A stretch of DNA of 64,000 bases from Sulfuricurvum sp. (GTDB lineage: Bacteria > Campylobacterota > Campylobacteria > Campylobacterales > Sulfurimonadaceae): positions 186,001-250,000 of the forward strand of contig NZ_JALNYS010000001.1 of the NCBI RefSeq assembly GCF_023229695.1. The letters are read 5' to 3'. Of the stretch, positions 43,570-51,964 are shown piece by piece (the first letter of the stretch is position 1; every line of letters begins with the position of its first letter). Made by a program: the position numbers and the translations under genes. The notes beneath the pieces were generated by a model. That model searched no databases, was not told where the DNA came from, and was given only the letters and a program-made list of their open reading frames with translations.

Positions 43570-45747
43570 ATGAAATACAACGTTGAACTCGATTTACGTA
43601 ATAAAAAAGAGGAGTACGCTTTCAATCAGGTAGCTGCTCAGGCCAATGGTGCCGTATGGCTAAAATGCGGCAATACCGTTATTCTGGCAACGGTAGTCAT
43701 TGACGAGACCGATTTTGTGGATGAAGACTTTCTCCCTTTAACGGTGCAGTACATTGAAAAAAGCTATGCGGCGGGGAAATTTCCGGGAGGATTCATCAAA
43801 CGCGAAACCAAGCCGAGTGATTTTGAGACCCTTACCTCTCGTATTGTGGACCGATCGCTTCGTCCGTTGTTTCCAAAAGGATTTGCCAATCCGATCCAAA
43901 TCAGTGTACTTGTTTTAAGTGCCGACAGCGATGCCGATCTGCAAGTATTGGCGCTGAATGCCGCGTCTGCGGCATTATACGTTTCCGATATTGATATTTT
44001 TAATTCGGTCAGTGCCGTTCGTGTCGGTAAAATCGACGGTGAAATCGTCTTTAATCCGACGTTGTCGCAGATGCAGGAGAGTACGCTGGATCTTTATCTA
44101 GCCGGCAGCAAAGAGGATATGCTGATGATTGAGATGCAGAGTATCGGAAGCGATGAAATGGAGTTTATTGATGTCGGAATGATCGATCCGATGATCGATC
44201 CGGCGCTGCTCTCTCAGGCAATCCCTTCACGACGTTCCAATGCGATGGGAGAGGATGAGCTGATTTTCGTATTGGCATCCGCGCAAGAGGCGTTGGCTGA
44301 AGCCAATACGGCGTACGAAGAGGCGTTTCAGCCGTACGCGGCGACTCCGTTTGAACTTCAAACTCTCATCAGTGAAGTGAATGCCGAAATGGTTGAATTT
44401 GTCCGTACCCACTACACGGCGGCTTTGAAAACGGGGATCAATCAGATGGCAAAAACCGAACGGAGCACGGCATTGCGCACCATTCGAAAGTCGATACTGA
44501 AAGAGAAGAGCGAGTGGAACGAACATGAGCTGAAAAAGGCGATTGAATCGCTTAAGCGTTCAATGGTTAGAGCGCAGATACTGGATGAGAAGGTTCGTGC
44601 CGACGGCCGTTCCCTTACACAGGTTCGTCCTATCCGTATTGAGACCAATGTATTGCCGAGCGCCCACGCGTCAGCCCTCTTTACCCGAGGTCAGACACAG
44701 GCGCTGGTTGTATTGACTCTGGGGGGGAGCAAAGATGCCCAGATGTTTGAAAATTTGACCGATAGCGGTACCCAAAATGAATCCTTTATGGTGCACTATA
44801 ATTTTCCGGGCTTCAGCGTCGGAGAACCTTCGCCGATCGGCGCTCCGCGACGTCGTGAACTGGGACATGGAAATCTCGCAAAACGGGCACTGGAAGGTTC
44901 AACCGTGAGTAACGGACAAACGATCCGTCTGGTATCTGAAATCTTAGAATCCAACGGCTCCTCGTCCATGGCAACGGTGTGCGGCGGTTATATGGCATTG
45001 CGTGCCGGCGATATCGAAGTGTGTGAGCCGATTGCCGGAGTCGCGATGGGGATGGTGGCGGAAGGGGATCGCTACGCTATTTTAACCGATATTATGGGGC
45101 TTGAAGACCATGACGGCGATTTGGATTTCAAGGTGGCAGGTTCCAAAGAGGGGATTACCGCGATGCAGATGGACATCAAGCTGGGCGGAATTTCGTTGCA
45201 GGTTTTGAAAGAGGCATTGTATCAGGCCAGAGATGCACGGGGACACATTATTGATGTGATGATGGATGCGGAGAAAACGATTGAACTCAACGAGGGGACG
45301 CTGCCGAGTACCGATCTCTTTCATATCGATCCAAGCTACATTGCCGATATCATCGGGCAGGCAGGAAAAACCATCCGCGAAATCATTGAGCGGTTTGATG
45401 TTGCCATTGATATCGACAAGAAAAAAGGGGCGGTTAAGCTCACCGGTAAAAACCGCGAAGGGATCAAAGGGGCACGAAGCCATATCGAAGATATTGCAGG
45501 AGGTGCCGGTGCCGTTGAAAAAGTGGAGTACAAAGTGGGGGATGTCGTTAAAGGGAAAGTTAAAAAAATCGTTGATTTCGGTGCCTTTATCGAACTTCCC
45601 GGCGGTGTAGACGGATTGATTCACATCTCAAAACTCTCCGACGGTCATATTAACCGGGTCAGTGATGTGGTTGCGGAAGGGGACGAAATGATGGTCGAAA
45701 TCGTAGAGTTTAAAGGAAATAAGATCGGTCTTGGACGGGCTAAGTAA
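43570..45747 (+). CDS. pnp: Polyribonucleotide nucleotidyltransferase
   Basis: Phosphorolytic 3'-5' exoribonuclease and RNA-degradosome core. The 725-residue protein has two RNase PH domains (about 10-215 and 315-545) separated by a helical domain, then a KH domain (about 575-635, PSYIADIIGQAGKTIREI) and a C-terminal S1 domain (about 650-720, VDFGAFIELPGGVDGLIHISKL). The active-site region FSVGEPSPIGAPRRRELGHG is intact. AAGGCAAG precedes the ATG at 43570. The next gene, atpE, has its own probable promoter, so this is likely the end of the transcript from purD. Confidence 0.97.
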   Translation: MKYNVELDLRNKKEEYAFNQVAAQANGAVWLKCGNTVILATVVIDETDFVDEDFLPLTVQYIEKSYAAGKFPGGFIKRETKPSDFETLTSRIVDRSLRPLFPKGFANPIQISVLVLSADSDADLQVLALNAASAALYVSDIDIFNSVSAVRVGKIDGEIVFNPTLSQMQESTLDLYLAGSKEDMLMIEMQSIGSDEMEFIDVGMIDPMIDPALLSQAIPSRRSNAMGEDELIFVLASAQEALAEANTAYEEAFQPYAATPFELQTLISEVNAEMVEFVRTHYTAALKTGINQMAKTERSTALRTIRKSILKEKSEWNEHELKKAIESLKRSMVRAQILDEKVRADGRSLTQVRPIRIETNVLPSAHASALFTRGQTQALVVLTLGGSKDAQMFENLTDSGTQNESFMVHYNFPGFSVGEPSPIGAPRRRELGHGNLAKRALEGSTVSNGQTIRLVSEILESNGSSSMATVCGGYMALRAGDIEVCEPIAGVAMGMVAEGDRYAILTDIMGLEDHDGDLDFKVAGSKEGITAMQMDIKLGGISLQVLKEALYQARDARGHIIDVMMDAEKTIELNEGTLPSTDLFHIDPSYIADIIGQAGKTIREIIERFDVAIDIDKKKGAVKLTGKNREGIKGARSHIEDIAGGAGAVEKVEYKVGDVVKGKVKKIVDFGAFIELPGGVDGLIHISKLSDGHINRVSDVVAEGDEMMVEIVEFKGNKIGLGRAK

Positions 45748-45766
45748 TTTTTTAGCTGATCAAGAT

Positions 45767-45772
45767 TATAAT
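45767..45772 (+). promoter_or_regulatory. -10 element before atpE
   Basis: TATAAT 67 bases before the atpE ATG. The predicted 5' untranslated RNA begins with CCGTTC (45774) that can pair with GAACGG (45807-45812), and ends with the ribosome site CAGGAG. Confidence 0.55.
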
Positions 45773-45838
45773 TCCGTTCACAAAGTGATAAGTAGGGACA
45801 CTATCCGAACGGACTTTGATTTTACACAGGAGATTAAA

Positions 45839-46156
45839 ATGAAAAAAGTTATTTTTCTTATGGTTGCTCTTGCTGCTGCGGCATTCGGTGCTGACGGTGA
45901 TGTTGCAAACCAAACGCTTAAAGCGTATTCAATGATCGCTGCGGGTGTCGGACTTGGTTTGGCTGCACTCGGTGGAGCAATCGGTATGGGTAGCACTGCT
46001 GCGGCAACAATCGCCGGTACTGCTCGTAACCCGGGTCTTGGCGGTAAATTGATGACAACGATGTTCATCGCCCTTGCAATGATCGAAGCTCAAGTTATCT
46101 ATACTCTTGTTATCGCTTTGATCGCCCTTTACGCTAACCCATATTTGGTTGCGTAA
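45839..46156 (+). CDS. atpE: F-type ATP synthase subunit c
   Basis: Rotor-ring subunit of the ATP synthase membrane sector. A cleavable-looking signal (MKKVIFLMVALAAAAFG) precedes two membrane helices joined by the RNPG loop (TARNPGLGG). The ion-binding carboxylate is the glutamate in AMIEAQVIY on the second helix. No serine/threonine follows it as in sodium-binding rings, so it should use protons. The 105-residue length matches epsilonproteobacteria, where atpE stands apart from the main ATP synthase operon, as here. CAGGAG precedes the ATG at 45839. Confidence 0.95.
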   Translation: MKKVIFLMVALAAAAFGADGDVANQTLKAYSMIAAGVGLGLAALGGAIGMGSTAAATIAGTARNPGLGGKLMTTMFIALAMIEAQVIYTLVIALIALYANPYLVA

Positions 46157-46172
46157 GTTTTATTAAACCTCA

Positions 46173-46202
46173 CGATCGGCTTCGGCTGATCGACTCTTTT
46201 AT
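46173..46202 (+). terminator. Intrinsic terminator after atpE
   Basis: CGATCGGC, loop TTCG, GCTGATCG then ACTCTTTTA. A stable stem with a UUCG tetraloop and a T-rich tail. It ends just before the tRNA. Confidence 0.75.
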
Positions 46203-46204
46203 AT

Positions 46205-46289
46205 GCGGTCGTGGTGGAACGGTAGACACGCTACCTTGAGGTGGTAGTGCCTTACGGGTGTGGGGGTTCAAATCCCCCCGACCGCACCA
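46205..46289 (+). tRNA. tRNA-Leu(GAG)
   Basis: 85-base class II tRNA. The acceptor GCGGTCG pairs with CGACCGC, followed by A and an encoded CCA. The anticodon stem CTACC/GGTAG encloses TTGAGGT, giving anticodon GAG, which reads CTC/CTT leucine codons. The T arm GGGGG TTCAAAT CCCCC is perfect and the extra arm is long, as leucine tRNAs require. Confidence 0.97.
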
Positions 46290-46454
46290 TTCTTCTTTTC
46301 CCTTTCCTTCAGATTTTATCCTTCCAAATTATTTTCCTGTTGTCGGACGTTTATTGCGGCAAAAAAATCAATATTTTTATCGAAATCATGAGGATTCATA
46401 GTATTCTGCCCTATAGTTTTGCTACAATGAGATATTACATTGCAAGGATTGAAA

Positions 46455-46808
46455 ATGGCATATATTGCTCAATTAAAACATTTGATTCAAAACGAACTTA
46501 TTCCGGACGTGGAAGAACATATTGATGATATTTTTGAAGTGATTGCGTCACAAAATGATGCAACTCCGCAAGAGCGCTCACAGCTGGAAGATATGCAGGC
46601 ACTCCGTGATGAATACAAAGATCTCCTTAAAGAGCTGCAAAGCGGCGATATCGATGAAGAAGAGGCGGAGCAGCTGTATACCGAACTCACCTCGATGCGT
46701 GAAGGATCGGACGAAGAGGACGACGATTTGATGTACGATGAAGAAGACGAAGAGGATGAAGACGATTACGATGAGTTTGACATCGATGCTGAAGACGATC
46801 AATATTAA
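46455..46808 (+). CDS. Acidic protein of unknown function
   Basis: 117-residue very acidic protein. The first 75 residues are helical and charged (MAYIAQLKHLIQNELIPDVEEHIDDIFEVI...). The last 35 are almost all aspartate/glutamate (SDEEDDDLMYDEEDEEDEDD...). No domain is recognised. The acidic tail could be a nucleic-acid mimic or a docking tail for basic partners, which is a guess. AAGGA precedes the ATG at 46455. It leads a run of co-directional genes up to the DnaQ-like exonuclease. Confidence 0.75.
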   Translation: MAYIAQLKHLIQNELIPDVEEHIDDIFEVIASQNDATPQERSQLEDMQALRDEYKDLLKELQSGDIDEEEAEQLYTELTSMREGSDEEDDDLMYDEEDEEDEDDYDEFDIDAEDDQY

Positions 46809-46833
46809 TCTATTTTTTTAAACTACCAGTGCG

Positions 46834-47220
46834 ATGAGGGGCCCTTTGATACGATCACTGCCGAGTGCGGATGCAGTCAAACTGGCAAATGCCCTGTATC
46901 AGGCTTATGTGAGGGAAGGTACCTCTCGGTTGCACATCCGAAAATCGCTCATTTGTCACCTTTACGGATGGAAGGGGGATGAATGGTGCGATACGCAAAT
47001 CACTTCTCTCTTCCGTGAACTGAATGAGCCGTCGTTGATTGAGGACTTCCTCTATCAGGGGGAGCTGATCAAATGGAAGGTGGTGACGTTTTGCCAACTC
47101 CTTTCACCGCTCAATTCGGATAGCGAATACATTGATATCGAGATTAATGAACTTTTTCTTTCTGCTTTACAAAACGAAAAGAGCGAGTCTCTGATTGCTT
47201 TTTCACAAATTCCAAAATGA
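46834..47220 (+). CDS. Conserved-looking protein of unknown function
   Basis: 128-residue soluble protein that I do not recognise. It contains LANALYQAYVREGTSRLHIRKS, a tryptophan/cysteine-rich middle (HLYGWKGDEWCDTQIT) and a strand-rich end. It lies 25 bases after the acidic gene and 9 bases before a DnaQ-like exonuclease, so the three are probably one transcript. The ATG at 46834 lacks a strong ribosome site. The name assigned elsewhere, if any, would need a database search. Confidence 0.68.
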   Translation: MRGPLIRSLPSADAVKLANALYQAYVREGTSRLHIRKSLICHLYGWKGDEWCDTQITSLFRELNEPSLIEDFLYQGELIKWKVVTFCQLLSPLNSDSEYIDIEINELFLSALQNEKSESLIAFSQIPK

Positions 47221-47229
47221 CGGGTACAA

Positions 47230-47973
47230 ATGGCAAAATTTATCTTATTGGATACCGAAACGACCGGTGCAGGGGAAGAAGACCGTATCATACAGTTGGG
47301 GTTCATGGTCCTTGAGGGGCGTAACATTGAGGTGTACAACGATTTGTGCTCCTCTGACGTTCCGATCGGCTACGGTGCAATGGAGGTGCATGCCATTACG
47401 CCGGAGATGATTGAAGGAAAACCTCGATGTCGGGATACCAAAGCTTTTCAGGCCCTGAACGGACTCAATACTCCTGATAATGTCCTGATCATCCATAATG
47501 CGCCGTTTGATTTGGGGATGCTCTCCAAAGAGGATTTTACCTCAAAGATGCGATTGATCGATACGCTGCGATGTGCACGTCATCTGTTTGACGAAGAGGA
47601 TGCACATCGTCTGCAATACTTTCGTTACCGGTTGGGATTATACAAGATTGAGGCAGCAGAAGCTGCCGCTTTGGGGATCGAGGTGAAAGCCCATGACGCC
47701 ATTGGGGATGTTTTGGTGTTAAAGCTTTTTTTGAGTGAACTGCGCAAACGGCTGGAAGAGCGTTTCGGCGGCATCAATCCGATCGATAAGATGGTGGAAT
47801 TGACCCAAACACCGGTATTGTATACCCGTCCCCTGAAATTCGGAAAATACAAGGGGAAAACCTTGGGTGAAATTGCCGATTCCGATAAAGGGTATCTCGG
47901 CTGGATGGTGAAAAATATGGAGAGTCTGGATGAAGATATGCGCTATTCCATCGAGAGAGTCTTGAACGGCTGA
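47230..47973 (+). CDS. DnaQ-like 3'-5' exonuclease with C-terminal DUF3820-like domain
   Basis: 247-residue DEDDh exonuclease. Exo I motif LLDTETTG is near residues 6-13, Exo II is in IIHNAPFDLGML (about 86-97) and Exo III HDAIGDV is near 158. A C-terminal segment (about 200-247) reads LKFGKYKGKTLGEIADSDKGYLGWMVKN, the motif of DUF3820-like domains often attached to DnaQ exonucleases. It could act in proofreading or in end-trimming during repair. It is separate from the polymerase III alpha gene. Gene end is followed closely by a convergent gene. Confidence 0.85.
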   Translation: MAKFILLDTETTGAGEEDRIIQLGFMVLEGRNIEVYNDLCSSDVPIGYGAMEVHAITPEMIEGKPRCRDTKAFQALNGLNTPDNVLIIHNAPFDLGMLSKEDFTSKMRLIDTLRCARHLFDEEDAHRLQYFRYRLGLYKIEAAEAAALGIEVKAHDAIGDVLVLKLFLSELRKRLEERFGGINPIDKMVELTQTPVLYTRPLKFGKYKGKTLGEIADSDKGYLGWMVKNMESLDEDMRYSIERVLNG

Positions 47974-47980
47974 GACGGGG

Positions 47981-48424
47981 TCAATCGTATTTGGTAATCT
48001 GAGAGGCTTCCAGAACGAGATTATTCATATTATGCCCGATAGCGTACTGGAGGAGATCAAAAAGGTCATAGACCAGTTGAAAACTGCTTTTCGTGTTGGT
48101 AGCGGTGACAACGGCCATATAAAGATGCTTTGAAAAAAAGAGTGCCTGTACGTCGGTGAGTAGATTGTTGGCCGCTTTGAGTCCGTTTGTCTCATCGGCA
48201 CTGTTAAAAATAACGGCACAGAGATTTTTTTGAAACATTACCAAGCGGTCGCTTTTGCGTAAATTTTTGGAGAGGACGTTAAGATTGCCCTCCTCTTCGG
48301 AGATATAGGCAATGGCTATCGTATAATGAATATGGTAACGGGAAAAATTATAATCAAAATAGGCAATTTTCTGAACTAACTGCTCTTGAAGATGAGGGCG
48401 GCGTTCCTGCAAAATAGTAATCAT
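47981..48424 (-). CDS. Degenerate GGDEF-like protein, paralogue 1
   Basis: 147-residue protein with a ferredoxin-like order of strands and helices recalling a GGDEF domain: FDYNFSRYHIHYTIAIAYI, LRKSDRLVMFQKNLCAVIFN and KAANNLL. The GGDEF loop itself is absent, so cyclase activity is not expected. A clear paralogue with the same layout lies at 48856-49296 on the same strand. Between them is a 430-base repeat cluster. The role is unknown; binding rather than making cyclic di-GMP, or a structural role, is possible. Confidence 0.68.
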   Translation of the reverse strand: MITILQERRPHLQEQLVQKIAYFDYNFSRYHIHYTIAIAYISEEEGNLNVLSKNLRKSDRLVMFQKNLCAVIFNSADETNGLKAANNLLTDVQALFFSKHLYMAVVTATNTKSSFQLVYDLFDLLQYAIGHNMNNLVLEASQITKYD

Positions 48425-48594
48425 AGTGATACAACTTTAGGTGATTTGTTGGATTATACCATAGTGTTATTTATTTTGATTGGAATATTTTGATGACCTT
48501 ACGTACCTTGTCTAAAGACGTGCGAAAAGATTAGTAATCTCCCGTATCCGAAAGATGCGGGTAGCTTCAGGGGGGTGCAGGGGTGAAAAGCGTC

Positions 48595-48619
48595 AAAAAA
48601 GCCAACTACTTGGCTTTTT
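48595..48619. terminator. Terminator hairpin in repeat E
   Basis: AAAAAAGCCAA, loop CTAC, TTGGCTTTTT. It is the counterpart of the hairpin in copy D and could terminate transcripts of the upstream minus-strand paralogue. Confidence 0.65.
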
Positions 48620-48750
48620 ATACCAAACTTTATTAACTAAGCATACTCTCGTCATTCCGTGCTACGACACAAAATCCAATGCAAGAGATGGATCCCGTAT
48701 CAAGTACGGGATGACAAAATGCGTATGTACAGTTAAAGATAGACGGTATA
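48619..48750. repeat. Family 2 palindromic repeat, copy 2
   Basis: Nearly identical to 24399-24529: TATACCAAACTTTATTAACT at one end and AGTTAAAGATAGACGGTATA at the other. It is nested in the family 1 cluster. Confidence 0.7.
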
Positions 48751-48855
48751 ATCTCCCGCATCCGAAAGATGCGGGTAGCTTCAGGGGGGTGCAGGGGACA
48801 AATTGTCCCCTGCCACTTTACGGGCTTTGCCCGAAAAGTGCGTAACAACAGTTAT

Positions 48856-49296
48856 TTAGTGGTTCCAAACTATTTGCGAACTGTCTACGATCAGATTATC
48901 CATATTGTGCTGAATCGCATAATCGAGTAAATCGAAGAGTTTGGCAATCATCTGTCCGGTGTTGGTAAAATCGTCGGCGATAATAATACTGGCATAGATC
49001 GATTTTGAAAAATTGGCGTGTTGAAAATAGGTGAGGAGGTTATTGGCCGCTTTAATCCCCTGTTCCGCATTGGCACAGTCGAATACCACGGCGTGAACCG
49101 TTTCGTCCAAACAGATGTATCGGTCGGTTTTACGGATATAAGAGATAAGCGGGGCCATATCCAGCGATTCGGGGGTATAGGAAACGGCTATCGAATAATT
49201 CACTTTGTAACGGGTATGACGATAATCAAAATCGGTAATTTTTTGAGCGAGTTTCTCGTACATCTCTTTACGGCGTGTTTTTAAAGGGTGACTCAT
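48856..49296 (-). CDS. Degenerate GGDEF-like protein, paralogue 2
   Basis: 146-residue paralogue of the protein at 47981-48424. Shared segments include FDYRHTRYKVNYSIAVSYT versus FDYNFSRYHIHYTIAIAYI, IRKTDRYICLDETVHAVVF, GIKAANNLLTYFQ and LFDLLDYAIQHNMDNLIVDSSQI. The GGDEF loop is absent. The stop codon touches the terminal repeat of copy E. The two genes probably arose by tandem duplication, with repeats inserted in between afterwards. Confidence 0.68.
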   Translation of the reverse strand: MSHPLKTRRKEMYEKLAQKITDFDYRHTRYKVNYSIAVSYTPESLDMAPLISYIRKTDRYICLDETVHAVVFDCANAEQGIKAANNLLTYFQHANFSKSIYASIIIADDFTNTGQMIAKLFDLLDYAIQHNMDNLIVDSSQIVWNH

Positions 49297-49372
49297 TGAT
49301 TATTGCCTTCAAAAGTGATAATAATATGATACCCTTTGGTTGCTTTTGTCTCCATAAGGGTAAACGCCACGG

Positions 49373-49633
49373 TTAAAACGTTGTCTTGGTTGATGTCGAA
49401 ATTTCGCTGAGGCGGTAGGCCGCATCGGTGTGTCCGGAGCGCATCGCTTTTTTCCACCACTCCATTGCCTGATCGATATCCTTTTCGACCCCTTCGCCGT
49501 AAAAATAGATCATCCCCATATAAAATTGTGCTTCGGCGTTGCGTTTATAGGCGGCTAGCGGATAGAGAAGCTCACGGGCTTTTTGGTAATCTTGAACGTC
49601 ATAAGCGGCGATTCCGTCGTATAAAGTATCCAT
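49373..49633 (-). CDS. Sel1/TPR-repeat small protein
   Basis: 86-residue helical repeat protein. One Sel1-like repeat is clear: AEAQFYMGMIYFYGEGVEKDIDQAMEWW, flanked by partial repeats (DYQKARELLYPLA at the start). Such proteins act as adaptors. No signal peptide is visible, so it is cytoplasmic. It is separated from the GGDEF-like gene by 76 bases, which may include its promoter. The role is unknown. Confidence 0.78.
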   Translation of the reverse strand: MDTLYDGIAAYDVQDYQKARELLYPLAAYKRNAEAQFYMGMIYFYGEGVEKDIDQAMEWWKKAMRSGHTDAAYRLSEISTSTKTTF

Positions 49634-49709
49634 GCGATCATTCCTTTACCGATACCTAAAAAATAATGGTGACATTATACCTTTGCCCCCTATTTTTAGG
49701 CTGATGGAT

Positions 49710-49715
49710 TATAAT
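49710..49715 (+). promoter_or_regulatory. -10 element directly before the LRV gene
   Basis: TATAAT only 7 bases before the ATG at 49722. If active, transcription would start at or next to the start codon, giving a leaderless mRNA. No Shine-Dalgarno is visible in GCGGCC. Confidence 0.45.
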
Positions 49716-49721
49716 GCGGCC

Positions 49722-50972
49722 ATGAACTTTCAGGAACTAAGCGGTAAATCGGTACTATTGCTCGGAAAAACCCGTTCACTAAAGGGTAGCGAATTTGAAA
49801 CGCTTTTAAAGCTTCACCGTATTGAGCTCACCCGGAAGTGGGACGAAAAGAGCGCTTTGATTATTGAAGGGCGGCTGATGAACCCTCTTGAACAGCAAGA
49901 GAGTGCCGATCTTTATGAGCGGCGTGCTGCAAAAATCGTTGAGATTAATGCGGTCGAAGAGTGGCTGTGCCGCTCAATCGAACCCAACCGCCTGTTGATG
50001 AGTTTAAAACTCTCCAACGATCAGGAACGACTGGTCGATTTTCTCCAAAATCCTTACCTCGGCGACGAACTTTTTTATAAGCTTCTTAAACTTTATGATT
50101 GGGAAACTGAGGGGCTTTTTGATAATGATCGAAATCGGGATGTCACCGCATCGATCATCGGCCGTTTTTATAAAGATTTGGCTCGCAATCACAATGTTCA
50201 GTATGCGATGAGCGGGTTGGCCCATCTGATCGAACGGTATGGGAATAGAGAATTGATCGATGCGATCAGCGAACTCTCTCCGATTCAAAAAGAGCTTCGA
50301 ACCCCGGGGGATCGCTCACTGGCGGGAGTGTTGGATGCAATGGCGATTCATCCCGAAACCGGCGAACGGATTTTACGTCTGCTGCTGCCAAGTAGAGCTT
50401 CCGTCTTGGCGCAGAGGGTTCCGCTCTCTTTGGAGAACGTGTTGATGGGGCTACAGGAGGAACCGGTGAATCGGCTTCTCGCCTCCAACCCCTCTCTCTC
50501 GCCGGAAGGGGGGGAGGTGCTTGAAAAGCAATACCCCGAGTTGATAGGTGCGGCTACAGTGCTGGATGAAGGGCGTTTTAACCGTTTGATCCAAGAACAT
50601 GCGGCTGCGTTGGCAACAAACCGGAGTCTGAGCGTTTCGATGCAAGAAGAGTTGTTGCAAAGAGGGGAACTGGAAGTCCATAAAGGGCTGGCAAAAAACC
50701 CCTGCGTAGAGGAGTTGCTGTTAAAAATGTTGTACGAAAAGGGGGAGTGCCCTCTGGAACTTGCATCCAACACTTCGCTGCCGGAGCGTTTTTTACGGGA
50801 GCTGTATGCCCAAGGGGGGAGGGAAATTCTATCAATGATCGCCCTGAATCCTTCGGCGCCGGTGGAGATCCTCTACCAGCTGAGTCTTGATCAACGCTTC
50901 GAGCGGAGCGTCAAAACCAATCCCGCCTACGGGAAACATATTCAAACCCATAATTTAGGATGGCAAGTGTGA
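49722..50972 (+). CDS. BRCT-like / leucine-rich-variant repeat protein
   Basis: 416-residue protein. The N-terminus (1-70) looks like a BRCT-type fold (LSGKSVLLLGKTRSLKGSEFETLL). The middle is helical. From about residue 260 on come variant leucine-rich repeats: LLASNPSLSPEGGEVL, LATNRSLSVSMQEELLQRG, LAKNPCVEELLLKMLYEKG, LASNTSLPERFLRELYAQG and IALNPSAPVEILYQLS. The gene ends inside the start of the MoxR-type ATPase gene and is the first of three overlapping genes, so it probably acts as substrate or adaptor of that chaperone pair. The start at 49722 is preferred over one at 49632. Confidence 0.72.
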   Translation: MNFQELSGKSVLLLGKTRSLKGSEFETLLKLHRIELTRKWDEKSALIIEGRLMNPLEQQESADLYERRAAKIVEINAVEEWLCRSIEPNRLLMSLKLSNDQERLVDFLQNPYLGDELFYKLLKLYDWETEGLFDNDRNRDVTASIIGRFYKDLARNHNVQYAMSGLAHLIERYGNRELIDAISELSPIQKELRTPGDRSLAGVLDAMAIHPETGERILRLLLPSRASVLAQRVPLSLENVLMGLQEEPVNRLLASNPSLSPEGGEVLEKQYPELIGAATVLDEGRFNRLIQEHAAALATNRSLSVSMQEELLQRGELEVHKGLAKNPCVEELLLKMLYEKGECPLELASNTSLPERFLRELYAQGGREILSMIALNPSAPVEILYQLSLDQRFERSVKTNPAYGKHIQTHNLGWQV

Positions 50973-51964
50973 GAACGTCTGAAACCATCACCACCATGCG
51001 CGCGTTGATCGAATCAAAAATTCCTACGTTTCTGTGGGGCCCTCCGGGGATCGGGAAATCGTCCATCGTCAAGCAAATCGCTCTCAGGGAAGGGATTGCG
51101 TGCATTGATCTGCGTCTCTCTTTGATGGATCCGACCGATCTCAAAGGGATTCCGTTTTATGAGCAGGGTTCGCGTACCGCCCTGTGGGCGCCGCCGTCAT
51201 TTTTGCCGAAAGAGGGGAAGGGGATACTTTTTCTCGATGAGCTCAACTCTGCCGCACCGGCAGTTCAGGCATCGGCCTATCAGCTGATACTGGATCGTAA
51301 AGTGGGGGAGTATACTCTCCCCGAGGGGTGGGCGATCGTCGCGGCGGGGAACCGTGAGGGGGATCGGGGGGTCGTCTACCGTCTCCCCTCACCGCTGGCA
51401 AACCGTTTTGTCCATATCGAGATGGAGGTGAATGTTTCCGACTGGCGCGACTGGGCGATCGGGCGCGGCATTGATGAGCGGATTCTTGCGTATATCGGAT
51501 TTAAAAATGAGGCATTGTTCGGATTTGACCCGACGCGCAATGAGCGCAGTTTCGCGACACCGCGAAGCTGGGAAGCGGTTCATGCGATTCTCAACAGCCC
51601 CCTTCCCCAAAATCTCCTTCTGGATACGATTACCGGGGCGATCGGACGGGAGGGGGCGGTCGATTTTCTAGGGTTTTGCAAGGTGATGTCTCTGCTTCCC
51701 GATATCGATGCGATCCTGCGCGGAGAGGAGGGAGGATATCCGAGTGATGTTTCGGCTCTTTATGCCCTCTCTTCGGCTTTGGTCTCACGGATTTTGCGCA
51801 ATCCGGAAGAGGAGACAATCGAGTCTCTTCTGCGTTACACCCTGAACCTCCAAAGCGAGTTTGCCGTAATGATCGTTCAGGACCTTCAGCGTCAGGGAAT
51901 TTTGATGGACCATCTGGATGCTTACGGTGAGTGGGTCGATGCCTATGCCTATCTGTTATGTTAG
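50960..51964 (+). CDS. MoxR-family AAA+ ATPase
   Basis: 334-residue AAA+ protein with Walker A GPPGIGKSS near residue 28-36, Walker B GILFLDELN, and sensor 1 IVAAGNRE with an arginine finger region (SPLANRFVHIE). Members work with von Willebrand A partners as chaperones that insert metal or activate other complexes. The VWA gene follows immediately, overlapping. The start is the ATG at 50960 or a GTG at 50969 (three residues shorter), which has AGGA at a better spacing and overlaps the upstream TGA. Confidence 0.9.
   Translation: MASVRTSETITTMRALIESKIPTFLWGPPGIGKSSIVKQIALREGIACIDLRLSLMDPTDLKGIPFYEQGSRTALWAPPSFLPKEGKGILFLDELNSAAPAVQASAYQLILDRKVGEYTLPEGWAIVAAGNREGDRGVVYRLPSPLANRFVHIEMEVNVSDWRDWAIGRGIDERILAYIGFKNEALFGFDPTRNERSFATPRSWEAVHAILNSPLPQNLLLDTITGAIGREGAVDFLGFCKVMSLLPDIDAILRGEEGGYPSDVSALYALSSALVSRILRNPEEETIESLLRYTLNLQSEFAVMIVQDLQRQGILMDHLDAYGEWVDAYAYLLC

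Larger units (their letters stand above)
48491..48854. repeat. Family 1 repeat, composite copy E interrupted by family 2
   Basis: The left part (48491-48618) has TGATGACCTTACG and CCCGTATCCGAAAGATGCGGG, then the AAAAAAGCCAA/TTGGCTTTTT hairpin. The family 2 element sits at 48619-48750. The right part (48751-48854) is a second family 1 piece with GGGGACAAATTGTCCCC and the right end GTGCGTAACAACAGTT. This fills the whole gap of 431 bases; no gene is seen in it. Confidence 0.75.

Noticed and set aside
48555..48845. Open frame of 96 codons in the 48.5 kb gap
   Set aside because: It is composed of repeat families 1 and 2 and has no ribosome site or protein likeness.
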